A DNA stretch of 64,000 nucleotides, taken from contig NZ_CP063400.1 of assembly GCF_021729865.1 (NCBI RefSeq), positions 434,001-498,000 of the forward strand, given 5' to 3'. This DNA comes from Hydrogenophaga sp. SL48. GTDB lineage: Bacteria; Pseudomonadota; Gammaproteobacteria; Burkholderiales; Burkholderiaceae_C. This document shows positions 56,576-64,000 of this stretch, piece by piece; the stretch's first letter is position 1, and each line of letters begins with the position of its first letter. The translations under genes and the position numbers were made by a program. The notes below the pieces were generated by a model. That model had not been told where the DNA came from. It saw only the letters and a list, made by a program, of their open reading frames with translations, and did no database searches.

Positions 56576-59419
56576 TCAGCCTGTATTGCGCAGCCCCGCC
56601 GCAATCCCGTTGATCGAGATGTGGATGCCGCGACGCACCTTTTCGTCACGATCGGCCTGGTTCTCACCGGCGCGGTAACGCCGCACCAGCTCAACCTGCA
56701 GGTGGTGCAGCGGGTCGATGTAGGGGAAGCGGTGGCGCATCGAGCGTTGCAGCGACGCGTTGTTCACGAGCCGCTTTTTTTCACCCGTGATCAGCGACAG
56801 GGCGTCGGCCGTGCGGTGCCATTCGGCCTCGATGGCGGTGAAGACCTTGGTGCGCAGCTTTTTGTCTTCGACCAGTTCGGCATACCGCGTGGCCAGGGCG
56901 AGGTCGCTCTTGGCCATCACCATGTCCATGTTGGAGAGCAGGGTGCTGAAGAACGGCCACTGGTTGACCATCTTCTGCAGCAAGACCTTCTGTTTGGCCA
57001 CGCCTTTGGGGCCGTCCTTGTGCAGGAAGGTGTGCACCGCCGAGCCGAAGCCGTACCAGCCCGGCAGCGTGAGGCGGCACTGGCCCCAGCTGAAGCCCCA
57101 GGGGATGGCGCGCAGGTCTTCGATCTTCTGGGTGGCCTTGCGGGAGGCCGGACGCGAACCGATGTTGAGTTCGGCGATTTCGCGGATCGGGGTGGAGGCG
57201 AAAAAATACTCGGCAAAGCGCGGGGTGTCGTACACCAGTGCGCGGTAGGCCGCCATGCTGGCCGCCGACAGCTCGGCCGCGGCTTCCATGAAGGCCTTGG
57301 GCGCTTCGCGCGTGGGCTGCAGCAAGGTGGCTTCGAGCGTGGCGGCGACCAGTGTTTCCAGGTTGCGGCGACCGATCTCGGGGTTGGCGTACTTGGAACC
57401 GATCACCTCACCCTGCTCGGTCAGGCGGATCTGGCCGCGCACCGTGCCGGGGGGTTGCGCCAGGATGGCCTGGTAGCTCGGGCCACCGCCGCGGCCCACG
57501 GTGCCGCCACGGCCATGGAACATCCTGAGCTGGATGGTTTTGTCCTGGTCTTTGTTGAGCGAATCGAACAGCTCCACCAGCGCGATCTCGGCGCGGTACA
57601 GCTCCCAGTTGCTGGTGAAGATGCCGCCGTCCTTGTTGCTGTCGGAGTAGCCGAGCATGATGTCCTGCTCGCTGTAGCCATCGGCCGCGCCCCGGTGCAC
57701 CATGGCCCGCACGCCGGGCAGGGCGTAGTAGTCGCGCATGATGGGCGCGGCGTTGCGCAGGTCTTCGATGGTTTCAAACAGCGGCACCACGATCAGATCG
57801 CATTCCGCCGCCTCGCCCAGCAAGCCGCGCATCAGGCCGGTTTCCTTCTGCAGCAGCAACACCTCCAGCAGGTCGCTCACGGTCTCCGTGTGGCTGATGA
57901 TCGCGTGGCGGATGGCCTGTGCTCCCAGGCGCTGGCGACCAGCCCGCGCCGCCTCGAAGATGGCGAGCTCGCCCAGCGTGTGGTCGGAATAGGCCGCGCC
58001 CGGCACGCGCAGCGGCCGCGCGTCGTTGAGCTGGCGCAGCAGCAGCGCGCGTTTGTCTTCTTCGCTGAGTGCGGAATAGTGGTTTTCAATGCGCGCGGTG
58101 GCGAGCAGCTCGGCCACGACCTCTTCGTGTTTGTCCGAGCTTTGGCGCATGTCCACGGTCGCGAGGTGAAAGCCGAACACCTCGACGGTGCGGATCAGCG
58201 GCTGCAGCCGGGCGCGCGCCAGCGCCGCACCGTGATGCTCCATCAGCGAGGTTTCAATGGTGCGCAGATCGGCCAGCAATTCGTCGGCGCTGGTGTAAGG
58301 GTCTTGCGGGGCCACCGCGTGACGCGCGGCATCGCCACCGGTGAGGGCCTTCAGCGTGGCGGCGAGGCGGGCGTACATGCCGGTGAGCGCGCGGCGGTAG
58401 GGCTCGTCCTGACGGTGGGCATTGGTGTCGGGTGAGCGCTCTGCCAGGGCCTGCATGGCCGGGCTGACCGACGCGAGCATGGCCGAGACCGACAGTTCGG
58501 CACCCAGGTGGTGCAGCTGGGTGAGGTGGTGGCGCAGCACCATGTCGGCCTGGCTGTGCAATGCCAGTTCCAGCGTCTGCGCGGTCACGTTGGGGTTGCC
58601 ATCGCGGTCGCCACCGATCCACTGGCCCATGCGCAGGAAGGTGGCCACTCCGCGGTCGCCCAGACCGTCCTCCAGGTCACGGTAGATGCGTGGAATCTCC
58701 GACAGGAAGGTGGCCTGGTAGTAGCTGAGCGCGTTCTCGATCTCGTCGGCCACCGTGAGCTTGGTGAAGCGCAGCAAGCGGGTTTGCCAGAGCTGGGTCA
58801 CGCGCGCGCGCAGCTGTCCCTCGTTGTCTTCCAGGTCCCGCGGCAACAGGCCTTCGCGCTCGGCAAGCAGGTGGGCGATGGCGCGTTCTCCATCGAGAAT
58901 GCTCTTGCGTTGCACTTCGGTCGGGTGCGCGGTGAGTACCGGCGAGATGTGGCTGTGGGCCAGGGTGTCGAGCACCTTGGCGGGCGACACGCCGGCTTTT
59001 TTCAGGCGCTGCAACGTCATTGCCAGGCTACCTTCCTGCACGTCACCGGCCCGGTCGTGCACGGCGCGACGGCGGATGTGGTGGCGGTCTTCAGCCAAGT
59101 TGGCCAGGTGGCTGAAGTAGGTGAAAGCGCGGATCACGCTCACCGTCTGTTCACCGCTCAGGCCTTTGAGAAGCTTCTTGAGCGCCTTGTCGGCCGAAGC
59201 GTCGTCGTGGCGCCGGAAGGCCACCGAGAGCTGGCGGATCTGCTCGATCAATTCAAAAGCGGCCTGGCCTTCCTGCTCACGAATCACGTCGCCCAGAATG
59301 CGACCCAGGAGCCGGATGTCGTTGACCAGCGGCTGGTCTTTGTGGGAGCCCGCTTTCGCGGTGGCCGGGAGCGGGCGGGAAACGGCGGTTGCGGGGCTTC
59401 GGGCGGGAGGTCGGCTCAT
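56576..59419 (-). CDS. ppc: Phosphoenolpyruvate carboxylase
   Basis: 947 residues from the chosen ATG. It adds bicarbonate to PEP to give oxaloacetate and refills the TCA cycle. The catalytic His is in [12 protein letters not shown] near 140, and [16 protein letters not shown] near 640 is the PEP-binding loop. The C terminus ends GLRNTG, as in active enzymes. The start is uncertain: MSRPPARSP (59419) fits best, but ATG 59461 and TTG 59494 are open. It is divergent from hemC, 125 bp apart. Confidence 0.95.
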   Translation of the reverse strand: MSRPPARSPATAVSRPLPATAKAGSHKDQPLVNDIRLLGRILGDVIREQEGQAAFELIEQIRQLSVAFRRHDDASADKALKKLLKGLSGEQTVSVIRAFTYFSHLANLAEDRHHIRRRAVHDRAGDVQEGSLAMTLQRLKKAGVSPAKVLDTLAHSHISPVLTAHPTEVQRKSILDGERAIAHLLAEREGLLPRDLEDNEGQLRARVTQLWQTRLLRFTKLTVADEIENALSYYQATFLSEIPRIYRDLEDGLGDRGVATFLRMGQWIGGDRDGNPNVTAQTLELALHSQADMVLRHHLTQLHHLGAELSVSAMLASVSPAMQALAERSPDTNAHRQDEPYRRALTGMYARLAATLKALTGGDAARHAVAPQDPYTSADELLADLRTIETSLMEHHGAALARARLQPLIRTVEVFGFHLATVDMRQSSDKHEEVVAELLATARIENHYSALSEEDKRALLLRQLNDARPLRVPGAAYSDHTLGELAIFEAARAGRQRLGAQAIRHAIISHTETVSDLLEVLLLQKETGLMRGLLGEAAECDLIVVPLFETIEDLRNAAPIMRDYYALPGVRAMVHRGAADGYSEQDIMLGYSDSNKDGGIFTSNWELYRAEIALVELFDSLNKDQDKTIQLRMFHGRGGTVGRGGGPSYQAILAQPPGTVRGQIRLTEQGEVIGSKYANPEIGRRNLETLVAATLEATLLQPTREAPKAFMEAAAELSAASMAAYRALVYDTPRFAEYFFASTPIREIAELNIGSRPASRKATQKIEDLRAIPWGFSWGQCRLTLPGWYGFGSAVHTFLHKDGPKGVAKQKVLLQKMVNQWPFFSTLLSNMDMVMAKSDLALATRYAELVEDKKLRTKVFTAIEAEWHRTADALSLITGEKKRLVNNASLQRSMRHRFPYIDPLHHLQVELVRRYRAGENQADRDEKVRRGIHISINGIAAGLRNTG

Positions 59420-59544
59420 GGTGGACACTGCGGAGTTGCTGAAATTTTGGGCAATGGTCATGCTAGCATTCAAAGCCGCCTTTTCCGTTACCAAGCGGGT
59501 ACGAAAATGAACCGTGCCGCTTGATCTTTTTTTGATTCCCTACC

Positions 59545-60507
59545 GTGCCCATTTCAAATTCTTCCAGCGGCCTGTCCATCACCATCGCAACCCGCGAAAG
59601 CCGTCTCGCGCTGTGGCAGGCCGAACACGTGAAAGCCCTCTTGCAAGCTTTGGGCCATCGCGTCGAATTGCTGGGGATGACCACGCAGGGCGACCAGATC
59701 CTGGACCGCAGCCTGTCCAAGGTGGGTGGCAAGGGCCTGTTCGTGAAAGAGCTGGAGGTGGCGCTGGAAGAAGGCCGTGCCGACATCGCCGTGCACTCGC
59801 TCAAGGACGTGCCCATGGACCTTCCCGAGGGCTTTGCGCTGGCTTGCGTGATGGAGCGCGAGGACCCTAGGGATGCCTGGGTGTCGCCGGTGTGTGCGTC
59901 GCTGGCCGAGTTGCCGCCGGGCGCGGTGGTCGGCACCTCCAGCCTGCGCCGCCTGGTGCTGTTGCGCGAAGCGTTGGACGCCCTCGGTCGCCAGGACGTG
60001 CGCATCGAACCCCTGCGCGGCAACCTCGACACGCGTTTGCGCAAGCTCGATGAAGGTCAGTACCAGGCCATCGTGCTGGCGGCAGCCGGGCTCAAGCGCC
60101 TGGGGCTGTCACAACGGATCCGCACCATCTTTGAGCCGTCTCAATCCTTGCCCGCCGCCGGACAGGGCGCGCTGGGCATCGAGGTGCGAGCGGGCCGCAC
60201 CGATCTGGTGGACGCGCTGGCGCCGCTGGTGCACATGCCGACCTGGCTGCGCGTGGCTGCCGAGCGCACCGTCTCGCGAGCCATGGGGGGCAGTTGCTCC
60301 ATGCCCCTGGCGGCTTTTGCCCAGTGGGACGACCACGATCCGCAGAGTCTGCGTCTGGACGCGGCCTGGGGCGATCCAGAGGGGCACAGCCCCATCGTGC
60401 GTGTGGGGCAGCAGACGACGGTGGGCACCCTGGCGCAGGCCGAAGCCCTGGGGCAGCGCGTGGCGCAGGCCTTGCGTGCGGCGGGTGTCCAGCCGCCGGG
60501 AGCCTGA
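59545..60507 (+). CDS. hemC: Hydroxymethylbilane synthase
   Basis: 320 residues. It joins four porphobilinogen units for haem. The dipyrromethane cofactor is bound by C251 in [19 protein letters not shown] near 20 and [11 protein letters not shown] near 65 are conserved. The start is GTG 59545. It heads the hemC-hemD-hemX-hemY operon. Confidence 0.95.
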   Translation: MPISNSSSGLSITIATRESRLALWQAEHVKALLQALGHRVELLGMTTQGDQILDRSLSKVGGKGLFVKELEVALEEGRADIAVHSLKDVPMDLPEGFALACVMEREDPRDAWVSPVCASLAELPPGAVVGTSSLRRLVLLREALDALGRQDVRIEPLRGNLDTRLRKLDEGQYQAIVLAAAGLKRLGLSQRIRTIFEPSQSLPAAGQGALGIEVRAGRTDLVDALAPLVHMPTWLRVAAERTVSRAMGGSCSMPLAAFAQWDDHDPQSLRLDAAWGDPEGHSPIVRVGQQTTVGTLAQAEALGQRVAQALRAAGVQPPGA

Positions 60508-60517
60508 GGTCTTGAGT

Positions 60518-61378
60518 GTGCCGTCCCGCCCGCGACCGGCCCCTGAACGCTGGTCCCGCTTGTTCGTCACGCGGCCCACAGCCGAAGCCGAAGCCTGGGT
60601 GGACGCCCTGCTGGCGCGGGGATGGCCAGTGCAGGCCTTGCCACTGATCGACATCGTCGAACCCCGGGACCGACAGACCCTCGAAGCGCTGCATCAGGCG
60701 CGTGCTCACTGGCTCGACTGGACCGCATTGATGTTCGTCAGCCCGGCGGCGGTGCACCACTTTTTTGCCCAGGCCGTACCGGTGTCGGCCACGCCCGAGC
60801 CGGGCGCCCGATTCTGGGCGCCGGGGCCCGGCACCGCCCGTGTGCTGGCCGAGGCGCTGCAGCAACATGGCGTGAGCCCTGCCTGCATTGACGCCCCGCC
60901 GGCCGATGCCGCGCAGTTTGATTCCGAACACCTCTGGCCCGTGGTGGCCTCACAGGTGCGTTCTGGTTCCCGCGTGCTTGTGGTGCGTGGTGCGTCGGTC
61001 GCGGCGCCCCTGGACGCGATAAACGGGGCCGCCGGCAGCGGGCGGGACTGGTTGATCCAGCGCTGCCTGGCCCAGGGTGCCACGGTCGACGCCTGTGTCG
61101 CCTACGAGCGCCATGCCCCCCGCTGGACCCCCAAGCTGCGCGCCGAGGCCGAAGCGGGCACCGCGGCTGGCGCACTCTGGCTTTTCAGCAGTTCGGAGGC
61201 TTTGGCCCATCTGAGCGAGGGGTTGCCCCAGGCAGACTGGTCCCGCGCGACCGCGCTCTGCACCCACGAGCGCATTGCGGCTTCGGCCCGTGCAGCGGGT
61301 TTTGCCCATGTCATCGGCAGTCGCCCCGCGCTGTCGGATGTGCTGGGCACCCTAGAATCGGCTTGGAGTCATTCATGA
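60518..61378 (+). CDS. hemD: Uroporphyrinogen-III synthase
   Basis: 286 residues. It closes hydroxymethylbilane with inversion of ring D. Sequence is weakly kept across the family, as is usual for HemD: FVTRPTAEAEAW near 17 and LMFVSPAAVHHFF near 70 are the visible matches. I chose GTG 60518, eight bases after TGAGGT; TTG 60512 is too close to that site. Its stop overlaps the hemX start (ATGA). Confidence 0.88.
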   Translation: MPSRPRPAPERWSRLFVTRPTAEAEAWVDALLARGWPVQALPLIDIVEPRDRQTLEALHQARAHWLDWTALMFVSPAAVHHFFAQAVPVSATPEPGARFWAPGPGTARVLAEALQQHGVSPACIDAPPADAAQFDSEHLWPVVASQVRSGSRVLVVRGASVAAPLDAINGAAGSGRDWLIQRCLAQGATVDACVAYERHAPRWTPKLRAEAEAGTAAGALWLFSSSEALAHLSEGLPQADWSRATALCTHERIAASARAAGFAHVIGSRPALSDVLGTLESAWSHS

Positions 61379-62547
61379 GCACCGACACCCCCGAAATCCC
61401 ATCCACCCCGCCTGTGACAACACCCGACCCGATCGTGGCGCCGGTGGTGGTGGCACCTGCACGCCGGGCCGGTCCATGGTTGACGGCCTTTGCGATGGTC
61501 TTGTCGGTGCTGGCGCTGATGATGGCCGGTCTGTCGTGGCAGAAACTGGGCGATACCCAGAAAGAACTCGCGCGCCGCAGCCAGGACACTGACACGCAGG
61601 CCACCGAGACCCGGGCTCTGGCAACGCAGGCAGAGGCCCAGGTGCAGGAACTGCAGGCGCGCCTGGCGGTGGCCGAGGTGAAGTTGTCCGAGGTGAGTCT
61701 GCAGCGCAGCCAGCTTGAAGAGTTGATGCTGGCGCTCTCGCGTTCCCGCGATGACAACCTGGTGCAGGACATCGAGTCTGCGCTCCGTCTGGGGCAGCAG
61801 CAAACGCAGCTCACGGGCAGCGTGCAGCCTTTGCTGGCCGCTTTGCAGGCCGCCGACGCCCGCATCGCGCGAGCCGCCCAGCCGCGTTTGAATCCCGTGC
61901 AGCGTGCGATTGCGCGCGATGTGCAGCGCATCCGGGGCACGGCGGTGGCCGATGTGCCTTCGCTGGTGCAGCGCCTTGACGAGCTGGCACGCCGGGTGGA
62001 CCAGTGGCCGGTTCCCAACGACATGGGGCCGCGTGGCGTGGCGCGCAAGGTCATGGCGCCGCGCCAGGACACCCCAGCGCCCGCAGGCAGCCGCCCGCCG
62101 AAGCCGGTGGTCCATGCGCCAGCTCCCATCGAGCCGGTGGAGCCGTTGCTGACGGGCTGGGACCGTGTGGCGCAGCGATGGACCTTGTTCTGGCGTCAGG
62201 TGTGGGAAGACGTCACCCGCAGTGGTCGCGAGCTGGTGAGGGTGAGTCGCATCGACCGGCCTGAAGCCGCGTTGCTGGCGCCCGAGCAGGCGTTCTTCCT
62301 GAGGGAAAACATCAAGTTGCGCTTGCTCAACGCGCGGCTCGGCCTGCTGGCCCGGCAGATGGACTCGGTGCAGGATGACCTCAAAGGCATTGACGCGGCG
62401 CTCTCGCGTTACTTCGACACCACCGCGCCCGAGGTCACCGCTGCGCAGGCGGCGGTGGCGCAGTTGCGTGCCGAACTGGTGGTGGTCGCGCTGCCTCAGC
62501 CCGAAGAGAGCCTGGCCGCGCTCGCGGTGGCGGCCGGGGGGCGCTGA
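61375..62547 (+). CDS. hemX: HemX-like protein (uroporphyrinogen-III methyltransferase family name)
   Basis: 390 residues. A Pro/Thr-rich N terminus, one membrane segment (~35-58), then a coiled coil (~63-120) rich in Gln, Glu and Ala, and a soluble C-terminal part. It has none of the methyltransferase motifs despite the database name; it is the HemX membrane protein of unknown role. It is coupled to hemD (4-bp overlap) and hemY (1-bp overlap). Confidence 0.88.
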   Translation: MSTDTPEIPSTPPVTTPDPIVAPVVVAPARRAGPWLTAFAMVLSVLALMMAGLSWQKLGDTQKELARRSQDTDTQATETRALATQAEAQVQELQARLAVAEVKLSEVSLQRSQLEELMLALSRSRDDNLVQDIESALRLGQQQTQLTGSVQPLLAALQAADARIARAAQPRLNPVQRAIARDVQRIRGTAVADVPSLVQRLDELARRVDQWPVPNDMGPRGVARKVMAPRQDTPAPAGSRPPKPVVHAPAPIEPVEPLLTGWDRVAQRWTLFWRQVWEDVTRSGRELVRVSRIDRPEAALLAPEQAFFLRENIKLRLLNARLGLLARQMDSVQDDLKGIDAALSRYFDTTAPEVTAAQAAVAQLRAELVVVALPQPEESLAALAVAAGGR

Positions 62548-63860
62548 TGAACCAGCAACACCGTCAGGCCGGCGCCATGCGCAGCGTGTTCTGGTTGCTC
62601 GGGCTGGCTGCGCTGGCGGTCGCACTGGCCTTGCTCGTGGGACACAACCAGGCCATGGTCACATTGTTCTGGCCACCGTACCGGTTCGACGTGTCGTTCA
62701 ACTTCGTGTTGTTTTGCCTGATCGGTGGCTTTGTGTTGCTGTACCTGGCCATGCGGGCCATCGCCTTGCTCAGGGAGTTGCCTTTGCAGGCCCAGCGCTG
62801 GCGCAACCAGCAGCTGGAGCGTGCTGCTGTGGGCTCCGTGATGGACGCGCTGGCGCAGTTGCTGGCCGGCCGTTTTGTGCGGGCCCGGGCCGCCGGCCTG
62901 GCTGCGCTGGAGCAGCTCAACGCCCAGCCCTCGGCCCAGTGGCCGCGTCGCCAGCAGCTGCAGTTGCTGGCCCACCTGTTGGTGGCCGAGGCGGCCCAGT
63001 CGCTGCAAAACCGCAGCGCGCGCGACGAGCACCTGCAGGCCGCACTCCATCCCAAGCTGGCAAAAGTCTCGCCGGAAGCGCGTGAAGGCGCCTTGTTGCG
63101 TGCTGTGCGCTGGGCGGTGGAGGACCGCGACGTGCAGGCCGCCCGCAGTCACCTGGCCGAACTGCCGCAAGGTGCAGGACGGCGCATCCAGGCGCTGCGC
63201 CTCAAACTGCGCGTGGCCCGGCTTGGCGGTGACACCAGCGAAGCACTGGAAACGGCGCGCCTGCTGGCCAAACACCGGGCGTTCTCCCCGGACGCCTCAC
63301 GGAGCATCGTGCGCGGGCTGGCGCTGGACGCGCTGCGCGAGGCGCACGACCTGTCCCAGCTGAAGGCCGTGTGGGAGCGCCTGGACGCCACAGAGCGGGC
63401 CATGCCCGAGCTGGCGCTCGCAGCCGCCGAGCGCGCCAACCGCATCGCCGCGACCGACGCCCGCGAGGCGTCCTCACAACAGGCGGTGGGGATGTCCGGT
63501 GCCTGGCTGGCACCCGTGTGGCAAGGCTTTTCCACGCTGGACGCCACTCAGCAGCGTCAACTGGTCCAGGCACTTGAGCCTGGTCTGCCCCAGCTGGATG
63601 CTGCGTGGCTCGCGCGCCTGGAGCAGAGTCAACGCCAGTGGCCAAACAACGCCTACCTTCAGTACCTGACCGGCCAGGCCTGTGTGCAGCGCCAGCTTTG
63701 GGGCAAGGCTGCTCAGCTGCTCGGTCAAGCCAGCCACAGCCTGAGAGAGCCAGCACTGTTGCGGCGCACTTGGTGTTCCCTGGCGACGCTGGCTGAAGAA
63801 CGGGGCGACGAAGCATCGGCGCAGGCGGCCTGGAAAAAGGCGGCGCTGCTGGCGGACTGA
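62547..63860 (+). CDS. hemY: HemY-like TPR protein
   Basis: 437 residues. Two membrane segments near the N terminus (~12-30 and ~48-68) and a helical TPR-like remainder. MRSVFWLLGLAALAVALALL and FNFVLFCLIGGFVLLYLAMR are the membrane stretches. It is the HemY-N family protein, not protoporphyrinogen oxidase. Last gene of the haem operon before a strong terminator. Confidence 0.9.
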   Translation: MNQQHRQAGAMRSVFWLLGLAALAVALALLVGHNQAMVTLFWPPYRFDVSFNFVLFCLIGGFVLLYLAMRAIALLRELPLQAQRWRNQQLERAAVGSVMDALAQLLAGRFVRARAAGLAALEQLNAQPSAQWPRRQQLQLLAHLLVAEAAQSLQNRSARDEHLQAALHPKLAKVSPEAREGALLRAVRWAVEDRDVQAARSHLAELPQGAGRRIQALRLKLRVARLGGDTSEALETARLLAKHRAFSPDASRSIVRGLALDALREAHDLSQLKAVWERLDATERAMPELALAAAERANRIAATDAREASSQQAVGMSGAWLAPVWQGFSTLDATQQRQLVQALEPGLPQLDAAWLARLEQSQRQWPNNAYLQYLTGQACVQRQLWGKAAQLLGQASHSLREPALLRRTWCSLATLAEERGDEASAQAAWKKAALLAD

Positions 63861-63923
63861 TGCATCTCTGGTCTGTGGCCGGGCAGGTGTTCCAGGACCT
63901 GTTGAGACCCCCAAAGTAAAAAA

Positions 63924-63948
63924 GCCGACCCCAAGGTCGGCTTTTTTT
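63924..63948. terminator. Terminator after hemY
   Basis: GCCGACC-CCAA-GGTCGGC followed by seven T; A-run on the other side, so it can stop transcription from both directions. Confidence 0.9.
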
Positions 63949-63963
63949 GCTCTGCGACCTCGT

Positions 63964-64000
63964 TCAGCCGCAGGCCTCCGGCATCACCGGCCTTCGAAGG
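63964..64000 (-). CDS. Possible 3' end of a converging gene
   Basis: Only 11 codons and a TGA are visible before the right edge (…LRRPVMPEACG). Placing a gene end just after a bidirectional terminator is plausible, but the call cannot be tested here. Confidence 0.25.
   Translation of the reverse strand, partial: LRRPVMPEACG

Noticed and set aside
56621..58435. 604-codon plus-strand open frame opposite ppc
   Set aside because: Antisense to a clear ppc; no recognisable domain.

Overview
The window reads as chromosomal DNA of a GC-rich betaproteobacterium of the order Burkholderiales, most likely family Comamonadaceae (Hydrogenophaga/Acidovorax-like). I base this on the gene orders ribF-ileS-lspA, hemC-hemD-hemX-hemY, livHMGF-lysS and imuA-imuB-dnaE2, on the protein sequences, and on the intergenic palindromic repeats. 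The genus is an inference. About 53 protein genes (three partial or broken) and one tRNA gene (Ser, anticodon CGA) fill almost all of it. I saw no phage, IS, plasmid or CRISPR genes.

Layout. 1-8.1 kb, minus strand: a partial exported protein, an aminotransferase, a Na/Pi cotransporter and the ribF-ileS-lspA operon. 8.2-12.3 kb: an HNH nuclease, a pair of structured inverted elements, a two-subunit acyl-CoA dehydrogenase and a frameshifted yceH. 12.3-24.4 kb: housekeeping genes (purN, prfC, an rRNA methyltransferase, a desaturase, rpmB-rpmG, trxB, a Crp/Fnr regulator, ftsK-lolA-rarA). 24.5-29.8 kb: a branched-chain amino acid ABC transporter without its binding protein, then lysS. 29.9-36.5 kb: a phosphoesterase, a 7TMR-DISM signalling protein with a broken GGDEF site, rpoH under a perfect CIRCE element, and an oxidoreductase-SelD fusion. 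36.6-42.5 kb: an SOS-controlled mutagenesis cassette (LexA box, small leader ORF, imuA, imuB, dnaE2). 42.5-49.6 kb: small and poorly known genes. 49.7-64 kb: a sensor kinase and response regulator, trpS, a membrane protease, a Sua5-like protein, an exporter, a PHP phosphatase, ppc and the hemCDXY operon.

The most unusual content is in the repeats. (1) Two ~102-nt elements at 8797-9046 share two conserved single-strand tracts, but their outer stems and inner hairpins differ in sequence while keeping complementarity, which is the signature of a conserved structure. (2) A GC-rich palindromic family occurs six times between genes. Each time its C-rich edge lies 0-13 nt after a stop codon on the same strand, and three times it abuts the TGA directly. 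(3) A seventh copy of that family, inverted, and a copy of a second palindromic family lie in frame inside dnaE2, where they add residues to a DNA polymerase. Copies of both families also sit just upstream of dnaE2.

Other points of regulation are the CIRCE element on rpoH, a LexA box whose predicted start site falls on the first codon of a 34-residue ORF, a CRP-type site before a regulator that keeps CRP's DNA-reading residues but not its cAMP contacts, and promoter-proximal terminator hairpins before livH and lysS.
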